Assembly: GCA_024693065.1 (NCBI GenBank)
Contig: JAILLP010000036.1
Span: forward strand, 62,001-126,000
Direction of reading: 5' to 3'
From: Paludibacteraceae bacterium
GTDB taxonomy: Bacteria; Bacteroidota; Bacteroidia; Bacteroidales; Paludibacteraceae
DNA length: 64,000 bases
Shown piece after piece: positions 15,426 to 24,726 of this stretch. The first letter of the stretch is position 1. Each line of letters begins with the position of its first letter. The notes under the pieces were generated by a model, which saw nothing but the letters and a program-made list of their open reading frames with translations, made no database searches and was not told the origin of the DNA. The position numbers and the translations under genes were made by a program.

Positions 15426-16949
15426 ATGGAATCGGCCATCAAAAAATTCATCGAACTTGATAAGAAAGCGGAGGCGGGAGATGCCGCACGCATAGAAAAG
15501 CAACATAAGGCGGGCAAAAACACCGCACGCGAGCGTATCGCCATGCTCCTCGACAAAGGGACATTCGTGGAAATGGACAAATTCGTGACACACCAGTGCC
15601 ACAACTTCGGATTGGAGAACAAACAGATGCCGGGCGACGGTGTCATCATCGGATACGGAAAAATCGACGGACGTCTGGTATACATCTACGCATACGACTT
15701 CACGGTATTGGGTGGTTCCCTGAGCCGCACCAATGCGAACAAAATCGTCAAAATACAAAAACTAGCTCTGAAGATGGGTGCGCCTATCATCGCGTTGAAC
15801 GACTCGGGAGGCGCCAGAATCCAAGAGGGTGTCTCCAGCCTCGCAGGCTACGGCGACATCTTCTACCAGAACACCATTTCTTCGGGTGTCATCCCGCAGA
15901 TTTCCGTCATCCTCGGCCCTTGCGCCGGCGGTGCATGTTACTCCCCTGCCCTCACCGACTTCATCTTCATGGTGAAGGAGCATAGCCATATGTTCGTCAC
16001 GGGTCCGGAGGTCGTAAAGACCGTCACCCACGAATCAGTGGACAAAGAGGAGTTGGGAGGTGCCAGCACACATGCCTCCAAGAGCGGTGTATGCCACTTC
16101 ATGGGCGAGACCGAGGAGGAAACATTGATGATGGTCCGCGAGCTTTTGGGCTACCTGCCATCCAACAACATGGACGACGTGCCGAGGGCCGGCATCAACT
16201 CCATGGTCAATCCTAACGGAATTGACTTGGACACCTTCATTCCTGAAGACCCAAGCAAGCCATATAGCATGAAGCAACTGATCGAGGCCGTTGTGGACGG
16301 AGGATACTTCTTCGAGATCATGGAGAATTTCGCACCGAACATCATCATAGGTTTCGCTCACATCGAAGGCAAAGTAATCGGTATCGTAGCCAACGAACCT
16401 GCCTACAACGCAGGTGTGCTCGACATCGACACGGCAGACAAGTCCGCACGATTCATCCGTTTCTGCGACTGCTTCAGCATTCCTATCGTATCCTTCGTGG
16501 ACGTGCCAGGATTCTTGCCTGGTTGCACGCAAGAACACGGCGGAATCATCCGCCACGGCGCGAAGATCGTCTACGCATACGTGGAGGCGACCGTTCCAAA
16601 AATCACGGTCATCACCCGCAAAGCCTACGGAGGTGCCTACATCGTCATGTCCAGCAAGCATACGGGTGCGGACGTCAACTTCGCATACCCTAACGCTGAA
16701 ATCGCCGTGATGGGACAAGAGGGCGCTGTAAACATCCTCTACAAGGAGACGACGGAGGAAGAGAAAGCCAAGGCGCGCAAAGAGTACGAGGAGAAATTCT
16801 CCAATCCGTACAGAGCAGCCGAATTGGGCTATGTGGACGAAATCATCCTCCCTTCTCAGACCAGGGAGAAGTTGATCCAGGCATTGGACATGACCCACAC
16901 CAAGATACGGTCCAATCCAGCCAAGAAGCACGGAAACATACCTTTGTAA
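15426..16949 (+). CDS. acyl-CoA carboxylase carboxyltransferase (propionyl-CoA carboxylase beta type)
   Basis: A 507-residue crotonase-fold subunit that moves CO2 between carboxybiotin and an acyl-CoA, most likely interconverting propionyl-CoA and methylmalonyl-CoA. The first acyl-CoA oxyanion region is IALNDSGGARIQEGVSSL followed by GPCAGGACYSPAL. The second half carries FVDVPGFLPG, the HGAKI segment and ITRKAYGGAYIVM. The operon supplies a biotin carboxylase and carrier but no membrane beta subunit, so an ATP-driven carboxylase is favoured over a Na+-pumping methylmalonyl-CoA decarboxylase. ATG at 15426 is preferred over a TTG at 15417. Confidence 0.9.
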   Translation: MESAIKKFIELDKKAEAGDAARIEKQHKAGKNTARERIAMLLDKGTFVEMDKFVTHQCHNFGLENKQMPGDGVIIGYGKIDGRLVYIYAYDFTVLGGSLSRTNANKIVKIQKLALKMGAPIIALNDSGGARIQEGVSSLAGYGDIFYQNTISSGVIPQISVILGPCAGGACYSPALTDFIFMVKEHSHMFVTGPEVVKTVTHESVDKEELGGASTHASKSGVCHFMGETEEETLMMVRELLGYLPSNNMDDVPRAGINSMVNPNGIDLDTFIPEDPSKPYSMKQLIEAVVDGGYFFEIMENFAPNIIIGFAHIEGKVIGIVANEPAYNAGVLDIDTADKSARFIRFCDCFSIPIVSFVDVPGFLPGCTQEHGGIIRHGAKIVYAYVEATVPKITVITRKAYGGAYIVMSSKHTGADVNFAYPNAEIAVMGQEGAVNILYKETTEEEKAKARKEYEEKFSNPYRAAELGYVDEIILPSQTREKLIQALDMTHTKIRSNPAKKHGNIPL

Positions 16950-16968
16950 GAATTAATCATAAGATTGG

Positions 16969-17002
16969 AGAGGAGAGCATTTTACTGTTCTCCTCTTTTT
17001 TT
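16969..17002 (+). terminator. terminator of the carboxylase operon
   Basis: AGAGGAGA (16969-16976) pairs perfectly with TCTCCTCT (16989-16996) and is followed by a T run. Confidence 0.9.
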
Positions 17003-17144
17003 CTGCCTCCATCATCCACGAACTGCCTGCATCAGAGTCCTATAGCACATTAAATTGAGCAATACTTCGGGGAAAATTCATATCATTTAACATTTCGAAC
17101 GACTAATTTTTGGATCAGTCAACGACATTTTATCAAAAAAAGAG

Positions 17145-17152
17145 TAATTTTG
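17145..17152 (+). promoter_or_regulatory. -7 box of the giant repeat protein gene
   Basis: TAATTTTG in the 16950-17322 gap. The start would be near 17159, with a leader of about 165 bases ending in a purine-rich, A-rich stretch before the ATG. No clear -33 box, and nothing else recognised in this gap. Confidence 0.45.
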
Positions 17153-17322
17153 CGACTCGAAAAAGAAGGAAGAGTGTGCTGCAGCTTGTAAGGAAGATGA
17201 TTAGGTATGTATAAGTAATTGTATATGAGGCTTACTGAAGTATAAAGACAAATAATCAAGACCACAGAAAGCAGCTTCGATTTTTTTTCTTATATTAGAA
17301 GAATGAAACAAAAAAAAACGAC

Positions 17323-20300
17323 ATGAAAAGATTTTTTAGACTCACGGCATTAGTTCTTTTCCCGTTATGGTGTGTGCTAAACAGCACATACGCAGAGCCA
17401 TTCAACTCTATCATCACGGGACAAAACGTTTCCATGACAGAGCCAAATGACGAGACCAATTTGCTCACCACCGGGGCAATAATCGACACGTCAAAGACGT
17501 ATCAGCTCAAATACGAATTGGCCCTGGATGTCAATCAGATCAACCTTGGAGAATACTACGAATTGGAGTTGCCTGACATCATCATGGCGTTAGAAAATTC
17601 CAACCAGAACGCGGTATACATTCTCGGAGAAAACAGCAAGACGGTAGTGGGTGATATAGATAACAACGTCAACTCCTCCAGCGCCTCCATCGCGATCAAC
17701 AGCATGCTGAATGATAACGACACGGTACACGTCATTTTGGACAACCTCAAATTCGTTGCGCCGGAAAATTATTCCGGAGGAACTCTCACCCTTAATTTCT
17801 TGTTCGGGGAAAGCAGTTCATCCAGTTTCGACGTGAAGTTGGTAGGCAAACCTCAATTGACGGGCGTCAGCGTCGAAAACGCTTATCCAGTATACGATAG
17901 TTGGGCGCACACCATAAACGTCTCCACCGAGGGCGATGCTTCCGGCTGCACATTGAGCTATGCGGAGGGCGACGGCGAGTTCAACTTAACCGAAAAGCCT
18001 TCATACATCAATGCCGGAGAATACATAATTAGAGTTAAAGCCTCCCAAAAAGGCTTTGCGGACACTATCATCGACGGTATCGTTCACATCGGGAAAAGAG
18101 AAGCCACAGTCTCCGCCAACCCAGTCGTGACACACGAAGGACAAAATCCTATAGAACTAACTTACCTCACAACAGGCGAAGTGCCGGGTGAGACATTGAA
18201 TGGTATCACCATCAGTCGCACACCGGGAGACTCCGCTGGCGTATACAACATCAACATAAGAATAGAAGGGGAAGACCCGAACCCGAACTACGCCGTGACC
18301 ACCATGGATGCGACCTACACCATCACGGCGCACCGATTCGACACGACAGTCGTTGAGATTTCCCAACCGACCTGCACACATACAGGCGCACATAAGTTCC
18401 AGTACAAATGTTCGATCTGTGAATACACCACCTACTCTGAGGAGATTACAGACGCTATGCTTCCTCACACTTGGGGCAGAGACACGACCACAATCACGGA
18501 GCCTAAATGCGAGGAGAAAGGTGTTCAATCCATCAAATGTCTACAATGTGACGCAACCAAAACGGACTCCATCGACGCACTCGGACATGACTTCAATCCA
18601 ATCCCGACCATTGACGTAGAGGCGACATGCAGCATGGAGGGAAGTCAATCCAAGCACTGTAGACGAGTAGGTTGTGAAGCGAAGACTGACATTGAAAGCA
18701 TCGTGAAAAAACCTCACACTTGGGGAAGAGACACCACTACGATCCTTGCGCCAACCTGCATCGCAGGAGGTAAAGACTCCATCTCTTGCCTATTATGCGA
18801 CGCATTCAAAATCGAAAACATCGAGGCTTTAGGACATAATTTCGAGGACACCTTCACTGTCGACGTGCAACCGAAATGCATCGAAGAGGGAAGCAAGTCC
18901 AAACACTGCACCCGTTGCGAAGTGAAAAGCGAGATAACCTCCATTCCTGCCATCGGACACGAATTCTCCGAAGAATACACAATTGACCTAGAACCGAACT
19001 GCATAGAAAATGGATTTAAGTCAAGACACTGTATCCATGAGGGTTGCACTGTCAGCATAGACACAGTGGAACTCGAAGCGAACGGCGGACACGTCTGGGA
19101 AATAGACTCTGTCCTTGTTGAAGCAACTTGTACGGAGGATGGCCTCGTAAACCGCAGATGCACCAAGTGCGGAACCATAAGAAAAAACGTAACGGTGCAG
19201 AAGTTAGGCCACAACTTCGACGTGGAATTCACAATCGATATCCCTGCGACATGCAAAACCAAAGGAGAACAATCCAAACATTGTACACGTTGCGATGCAA
19301 GGAAAGCGATCGAGGAGATTGAAGCATTGGGGCACACTTGGGACGAAGGAACTACTACCTTGGCCCCTACTTGCACGGAGAAAGGATTAACCACCTACTC
19401 CTGCGTGAGAGGCGACACCACAAAAATGGACACCATAGCCGCCTTGGGTCATGATTTCTCTGAAGAATTCACCATCGACGAGCCAAACACATGTACGGAA
19501 AACGGAGAGAAATCCCGCCACTGTTCAAGATGTACAGAGCGCACTGAAATCACCGTCATCGAGGCGCCAGGCCACAACTGGAGCGACACAACCATATCCA
19601 TCCAGCCTCAGTGTACCACGAAAGGAGAAAAAACCATCACATGCGGGGTATGCCACACGACGAAGAAGGAGGAAATAGATTCCCTCGGACACTCGTTCAG
19701 CGACAATTTCACCATCGACCTTGAACCAACGTGCGAAAACAAGGGTTCTAAATCCAAGCACTGCGTTCACGACGGTTGCACCGCCACCATCGACGTGACT
19801 GAAATCGCACCAATCGGGCACAAGATGGAGATGGACACCATACAGATAGAGCCATCATGCACAAAAACAGGACAGGCACAATACAAATGTACGATGTGTG
19901 GCGAAATTGAGACGAGAGTAATTATGGCCCTCGGACATGAATTTGCGGACACATTCACTATAGATAGAATTCCAACTTGCTTGACCGAAGGACTCAAATC
20001 CAAACATTGCATCAGATGTGTGGAGAAGATCGAGATCACCACACTTCCAAAAGGCGAACACCAATTGAAGGCCTTTGAAGTGATAAAAGAAGCCACCTGC
20101 ACAGAAGGCGGAATGACAAAGTTCAAATGCGAAGTGTGTGGCACTGTCATCGACAGCACCATCAACAAATTGGGGCATGATTGGGAGAACGACTACACCA
20201 TCGATTTGGCGCCTACCTGCACAATGGGAGGAAGCAAGTCTAAACACTGTTCTCGCTGCAACGCCAAAACAGGGGCAACCTTCATTCCTAGTCCAGGACA

Positions 20301-23064
20301 CATGCCTGGCTCCGTCAAATGGGAGAACATCGTAGAACCGACCTGCACAGAAGATGGTTCGCACGACGAGAACATCTACTGCGAACGATGCGGAGAACTT
20401 CAAGACTCGAACCACAAGATTGATCTTGCCAAAGGTCATGATTACGAAGGCACCGAAGAGTACTTCGTCAAACCAACCTGCACGGAGTCTGGAATCGTCC
20501 TCTACACCTGCAAGATATGCAAGAACATCGCAAAAGACACTGTGAGTGCGATGGGTCACGCCTTCGCCGAGGAGTATACGGTGGACGTACCAGCCACATG
20601 CCTCGAATTGGGAAGCGAATCAAGACATTGTACCCGCACAGATTGTGACGCCAAGTTCGACAAGAGGGAGATTTCCCCATTGGGTCACCAATGGACCGAA
20701 AGCGACACAATCGAAGCACCGACCTGCACCAAGGGCGGCCTTATCACCAAGATATGCGACCGTTGCCATGCGAAGGAAGACAAAATCACAGAAGCGTTGG
20801 GACATGCCTTCGCAGACACCTTCACCGTGGATGTGGAACCAACTTGCCAGGCCGGTGGCCAAAAGTCAAGGCATTGTATCCGTTGCGAGGAACGCAAAGA
20901 CACTGTGATGATGCCAGCGACCGACCATCAACCGGGAGAGCCAATCAAGGAGGACTACAAGCCTGCCAATTGCCTTGAGCCTGGCACATACACGGAGGTC
21001 ATCAAATGTAGATTCTGCGATTTGGAACTTAGCCGCACTTCAGGCGTGGCGGAACCTGCTACTGGACATCAATGGAACGAAGGCACGGATGTGGTGGCAC
21101 CAACCTGTACGGAAGGAGGAATCAAGACCTTCACTTGTACTGTATGTGGTGCTGTCGACACGAAGAACGTGGGCGCATTAGGCCACACATACGCCGACAC
21201 ATTCACCATCGACAAACCGGTCACCTGCCTCACCGACGGATTACAATCCAAACATTGTATCCGATGCGACATACACGGATTTGAAGACACGATACGTGCG
21301 ACGGGACACCTCGCAGCCGCAAAAGTCATTGAGAACGACACCGCGGCGACCTGCACGAAGGCAGGTTCCTGCGACACAGTAGAATACTGCGCTGTCTGCA
21401 AGGCTGAACTCAGCAGAATACATACCGTCATCGAGGAGTTGGGTCACCGTTGGAACCCTGAAATCAACACCGTGGAGCCAACCTGCGTAGGTAAGGGTAT
21501 CATCAGCCACACATGCAAAGTGTGCCACGTTACAGAGACCAGAGAAATCAGCGCGCTGGGACACCAATATGCGGACACATTCACGGTGGACATAAATGCC
21601 ACCTGCGACAGCGAGGGTAACAAGTCTAGACACTGCGTCCGCTGCGCTGCGAAGTCGAACATCACTACTATTCCTGCTTTAGGTCACAACTATGTTAGTG
21701 ACACCACCCTAGCGCCAACCTGCACAAAAGGGGGAACTATCACTCTGTCATGCACTAGGTGCGAAAAGACAAAGAAAGAGACAATCGCCGCATTGGGACA
21801 CCAATATGCGGACACATTCACTGTGGATATAAAAGCCACCTGCACAGCTACAGGTGAAAAGTCTAAACACTGCATCCGTTGTGATGAGAAGACGGAAATC
21901 ACCGAAATTGAGTCTATAGCTCATGTTTATGTTAGTGACACTACCCTAGCACCAACCTGCACAAAAGAGGGTACCATCACATCAACCTGCACTATGTGCA
22001 AAAGAACTGAGAAAGAGTCAATCGCCGCATTGGGTCATGACTTCGAAACCACCACTACGGTTGACAAACCAGCCTCCTGTACAGAGGAAGGCATAAACTC
22101 CATACATTGCAAGCGATGCGACGTGAAGAAAGACACGGTCAAAACACCTGCCATCGGACATGACTTCGACAATGGTGCCATCACCAAAGAGCCAACCGAG
22201 ACAGAAGAGGGTGTGAAAACCTTCACTTGTACCCGTTGTGACACAAAGAACAACATCGCATTGAAGAAACTGGTCAGCCTCGAGGCTTTAGCGAACGGCC
22301 AATTATTCTCAGTGAACGAGGACGGATATTGCCAAGGAGAGGATGGTCACATCAGCTATACCATCAAGGACGGTGTAGCCATCGACTACATGCTCACCTT
22401 CTCCGACTCCGCTAAGACGCAAGGCTTCTCAGACAAGGAGTGGACCTCAGTGCCAAGCGATAACCAAATCGACATCCAAATACCAGAAGGATGTCTGGAA
22501 GGGAAATATGAGGCGAACGTAGTCTTCAGGAACGAAGATTCAGCCTTGTCCAAGCCAGCCAAGGTGATCATCAACGTGAACCTCAGCCAAGACTATACCA
22601 TTGCGATATACAGGGATGTGATCAGCGTCATCAAGAATGACACAAGGAAATTCGAGACCTTCCAATGGTACCACAACGGAGAAAAGGTTGAAGGAGCCAC
22701 ATTGCCTTATTACCAAGAAATGGGCGGCCTCTCCGGCACCTACCACGTGATCATCAACGGAGGAACAGACCAGGAATTAAGGACCTGCACCAGAAGCGAC
22801 TGGTACAACCCACTCAACAAGGCTAGGGACATCTCTGTAATGCCAAACCCTATCCGCAACGGAGTCAACGCAACCATCAAGTTGCATAACTTCACGAATA
22901 CGGAGCATACACTGACGGTGGACAACGAGTTTGGTACAACCATCTACGGACCAACAACGTTCGAAGGTGACGAATTGACCATACCAGTCGATAACTTCGG
23001 AATGGTTTCCGGCCTCTTCATCATCACCATCGACGATGTGAAGGCTAAAGTATTAAAACAATAA
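17323..23064 (+). CDS. giant secreted Cys/His-repeat protein with T9SS sorting domain
   Basis: A 1913-residue exported protein of unknown function. It has a signal peptide (cleavage near TYA, about residue 24), a beta-rich N-terminal domain (25-190), Ig-like and MBG-like modules (about 190-335), then 32 tandem units of about 41 residues (337-1651). Each unit starts with a His after a Gly and carries one Cys near position 15 and a CxxC pair near 28-31. Next come Ig-like sequence and a C-terminal T9SS type A sorting domain that begins SVMPNPIRNG (about residue 1841) and ends KVLKQ. It is expected to cross the outer membrane and be surface-anchored. The repeat type is familiar from Firmicutes surface proteins. 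An OmpA-type gene follows after 22 bases. Confidence 0.85.
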   Translation: MKRFFRLTALVLFPLWCVLNSTYAEPFNSIITGQNVSMTEPNDETNLLTTGAIIDTSKTYQLKYELALDVNQINLGEYYELELPDIIMALENSNQNAVYILGENSKTVVGDIDNNVNSSSASIAINSMLNDNDTVHVILDNLKFVAPENYSGGTLTLNFLFGESSSSSFDVKLVGKPQLTGVSVENAYPVYDSWAHTINVSTEGDASGCTLSYAEGDGEFNLTEKPSYINAGEYIIRVKASQKGFADTIIDGIVHIGKREATVSANPVVTHEGQNPIELTYLTTGEVPGETLNGITISRTPGDSAGVYNINIRIEGEDPNPNYAVTTMDATYTITAHRFDTTVVEISQPTCTHTGAHKFQYKCSICEYTTYSEEITDAMLPHTWGRDTTTITEPKCEEKGVQSIKCLQCDATKTDSIDALGHDFNPIPTIDVEATCSMEGSQSKHCRRVGCEAKTDIESIVKKPHTWGRDTTTILAPTCIAGGKDSISCLLCDAFKIENIEALGHNFEDTFTVDVQPKCIEEGSKSKHCTRCEVKSEITSIPAIGHEFSEEYTIDLEPNCIENGFKSRHCIHEGCTVSIDTVELEANGGHVWEIDSVLVEATCTEDGLVNRRCTKCGTIRKNVTVQKLGHNFDVEFTIDIPATCKTKGEQSKHCTRCDARKAIEEIEALGHTWDEGTTTLAPTCTEKGLTTYSCVRGDTTKMDTIAALGHDFSEEFTIDEPNTCTENGEKSRHCSRCTERTEITVIEAPGHNWSDTTISIQPQCTTKGEKTITCGVCHTTKKEEIDSLGHSFSDNFTIDLEPTCENKGSKSKHCVHDGCTATIDVTEIAPIGHKMEMDTIQIEPSCTKTGQAQYKCTMCGEIETRVIMALGHEFADTFTIDRIPTCLTEGLKSKHCIRCVEKIEITTLPKGEHQLKAFEVIKEATCTEGGMTKFKCEVCGTVIDSTINKLGHDWENDYTIDLAPTCTMGGSKSKHCSRCNAKTGATFIPSPGHMPGSVKWENIVEPTCTEDGSHDENIYCERCGELQDSNHKIDLAKGHDYEGTEEYFVKPTCTESGIVLYTCKICKNIAKDTVSAMGHAFAEEYTVDVPATCLELGSESRHCTRTDCDAKFDKREISPLGHQWTESDTIEAPTCTKGGLITKICDRCHAKEDKITEALGHAFADTFTVDVEPTCQAGGQKSRHCIRCEERKDTVMMPATDHQPGEPIKEDYKPANCLEPGTYTEVIKCRFCDLELSRTSGVAEPATGHQWNEGTDVVAPTCTEGGIKTFTCTVCGAVDTKNVGALGHTYADTFTIDKPVTCLTDGLQSKHCIRCDIHGFEDTIRATGHLAAAKVIENDTAATCTKAGSCDTVEYCAVCKAELSRIHTVIEELGHRWNPEINTVEPTCVGKGIISHTCKVCHVTETREISALGHQYADTFTVDINATCDSEGNKSRHCVRCAAKSNITTIPALGHNYVSDTTLAPTCTKGGTITLSCTRCEKTKKETIAALGHQYADTFTVDIKATCTATGEKSKHCIRCDEKTEITEIESIAHVYVSDTTLAPTCTKEGTITSTCTMCKRTEKESIAALGHDFETTTTVDKPASCTEEGINSIHCKRCDVKKDTVKTPAIGHDFDNGAITKEPTETEEGVKTFTCTRCDTKNNIALKKLVSLEALANGQLFSVNEDGYCQGEDGHISYTIKDGVAIDYMLTFSDSAKTQGFSDKEWTSVPSDNQIDIQIPEGCLEGKYEANVVFRNEDSALSKPAKVIINVNLSQDYTIAIYRDVISVIKNDTRKFETFQWYHNGEKVEGATLPYYQEMGGLSGTYHVIINGGTDQELRTCTRSDWYNPLNKARDISVMPNPIRNGVNATIKLHNFTNTEHTLTVDNEFGTTIYGPTTFEGDELTIPVDNFGMVSGLFIITIDDVKAKVLKQ
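18331..22275 (+). repeat. 32-unit coding tandem repeat, alternating A and B types
   Basis: Units average about 123 bases (41 codons). Type A units begin H.W and continue T...APTCT..G (for example GHTWDEGTTTLAPTC). Type B units begin H(F/Y)ADTFT(V/I)D and carry KS(K/R)HC.RC. For long stretches the two types alternate, so the higher-order period is about 79-83 residues. The last unit lacks its first Cys (EPTETEEG). Near-identical DNA occurs 237 bases apart around 21559 and 21796. Confidence 0.88.
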
Positions 23065-23086
23065 CACCAAGAAAAAAAGTTAGCAC

Positions 23087-24613
23087 ATGAGAAGAGCGAT
23101 ATTAATACTTTGGATGAGTTTGACACCCGCCATGGTTGTCACTGCCCAAGAGACGAAAGCGGACTCCACCACTGCTGTCGAGGAGACATTTGTTGAGGAG
23201 CCTGCCGCACAATATTTCTTGAATCATCATCTTAACTTCAACATAGGAGGAGGTCTGCACACCATGATGAGCGACCCTCTCTACGGTCATTGGGAGAAAG
23301 GCTTCGGAGGAATGTTCGAGGCCAGATACGAGGTGGTTCCAAAGGTGGTGGGATTCGGCACCGGTCTGAAAATGACGCTGAGGAACTCGGCCACAACAAG
23401 CAATTGCAAGGAGGTCATAAAAGATTACAAATCAGAGAATGGGCAAAAAGCCCAATACACCTCCGAATTCAAGGATTGGCGCGAAAAAGAGAACATGATG
23501 GCCATCGAAATTCCTGTTCAATTTGTCATCTCGACAGGGTTCACCAAGCCTTGTAGTTTCCATGCCGCATTAGGCGCATCACTCTCCCTCCCTATCGCCG
23601 GCAAATACAAACCAACCGAAGGATATTACAACAACTCCATCCTTTTCGAACAAACGGGTTATCCTATGGACAAATTGAAAGGCCATGATGATTTGGACAA
23701 ACACATGGCAGATGATGTCGAGAAAGGCAAGATTAAATATGGATTGGGCGTGAACGCAATAGCAGACCTTGGCATCCTTAAAAAGCTAACCAACGAATGT
23801 GCGCTCTACATAGGTCTCTACGGCAGCTACGGTGTACTCAACGTTTGTAAGGGAAACGAAAACAATCTCTACAAGGCTCAGGAGCACGAGTACGTCGGCA
23901 TATATTCCAGCAACCAAGTATCCAAGATCACCCCTATCGAAGCTGGTTTGAAGATTGGTGTATACCTCTCATTCCACGATACGGAAAAGGAGATCAGCGA
24001 GGTCAACAAAGCCCTTGACGAGCGTGTAAGAAGCGAAGCGGAAGCAGCTGCCGCCAAACGTGCCGCCAAGACTGAAGACACAGGTCGCAAGCAAGAGCAA
24101 GGAAACAAGACAAAACCTCAAGAGAACAAAAATACAGAGCAACAAGTCACTGTAATCGACGAAGCCTTAAGGAAGGAAGCCATAGAAGCTTTGAAGGAGA
24201 TCAAGAATGCGGCTAAATACGCGAATGTCAACGCTTCCCCACTCTTCCCGAAAGAGGCTGACCAATACTTCCTGACTGTACGCAAGTACTTGGAGTCAAA
24301 TCCGGAGGCGAAGATCATCATCACGGGCCACACCGACAATTCCGGCACACCTGCCAAGAACATCGTAAACGGACAACACCGTGCGGAAGCCTTCAAGAAC
24401 GCACTTGTGAGGAAAAACATTCCACGTAACCGTATCGGTTGCGTGAGCAAGGGTGAAACCGAGCCTATCGCTTCCAACGACACGCCGGAAGGACGCGAGC
24501 AGAACAGACGTGTGGAGCTGGATCTCGTAGACTCAGGCGCTTCTTCGACAAACGACACAAGCATCGAAGAGGAATCGGAAGAGGAACTCAAAATCGGTGG
24601 GAACGGGCAATAA
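23087..24613 (+). CDS. OmpA-family outer-membrane protein with N-terminal barrel
   Basis: This 508-residue protein has a signal peptide (to about TAQ, residue 21) and an outer-membrane beta-barrel-like region (about 45-300, with glycine/aromatic strands such as LNFNIGGGLHTM). An Ala/Glu/Lys-rich linker follows (305-355), then an OmpA peptidoglycan-binding domain (about 370-485) with the signature IITGHTDNSGTPAKN and the NRRVEL end. It is probably co-transcribed with the giant repeat protein 22 bases upstream and could anchor or assist it at the outer membrane, much as T9SS adhesin genes often have an outer-membrane partner. That link is inference. The acidic C-terminal tail is unusual. Confidence 0.85.
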   Translation: MRRAILILWMSLTPAMVVTAQETKADSTTAVEETFVEEPAAQYFLNHHLNFNIGGGLHTMMSDPLYGHWEKGFGGMFEARYEVVPKVVGFGTGLKMTLRNSATTSNCKEVIKDYKSENGQKAQYTSEFKDWREKENMMAIEIPVQFVISTGFTKPCSFHAALGASLSLPIAGKYKPTEGYYNNSILFEQTGYPMDKLKGHDDLDKHMADDVEKGKIKYGLGVNAIADLGILKKLTNECALYIGLYGSYGVLNVCKGNENNLYKAQEHEYVGIYSSNQVSKITPIEAGLKIGVYLSFHDTEKEISEVNKALDERVRSEAEAAAAKRAAKTEDTGRKQEQGNKTKPQENKNTEQQVTVIDEALRKEAIEALKEIKNAAKYANVNASPLFPKEADQYFLTVRKYLESNPEAKIIITGHTDNSGTPAKNIVNGQHRAEAFKNALVRKNIPRNRIGCVSKGETEPIASNDTPEGREQNRRVELDLVDSGASSTNDTSIEEESEEELKIGGNGQ

Positions 24614-24635
24614 AAAACGCCTACCCTAAACACAT

Positions 24636-24672
24636 AAGAAGGGAGACATCGTCGGATGCCTCCCTTCTTTTT
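24636..24672 (+). terminator. terminator after the OmpA-family gene
   Basis: AAGAAGGGAG (24636-24645) pairs with CTCCCTTCTT (24660-24669), followed by T residues. Confidence 0.85.
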
Positions 24673-24717
24673 AGACGCTAGACTTTAGGCCTTAGACCTT
24701 AGACTTTAGTTTTAGAC
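24671..24717. repeat. TTAGAC/TTTAG intergenic repeat, copy 1
   Basis: Five or six degenerate copies of a TTAGACTTTAG-like unit fill the space between the terminator and the convergent metallophosphoesterase gene. The same motif in opposite orientation lies at 28351-28374. Confidence 0.6.
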
Positions 24718-24726
24718 TACAAATTC

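Noticed and set aside
15426-16949. Na+-pumping methylmalonyl-CoA decarboxylase alpha subunit
   Set aside because: A biotin carboxylase gene is in the same operon and no membrane beta-subunit gene is present, which favours an ATP-dependent carboxylase.
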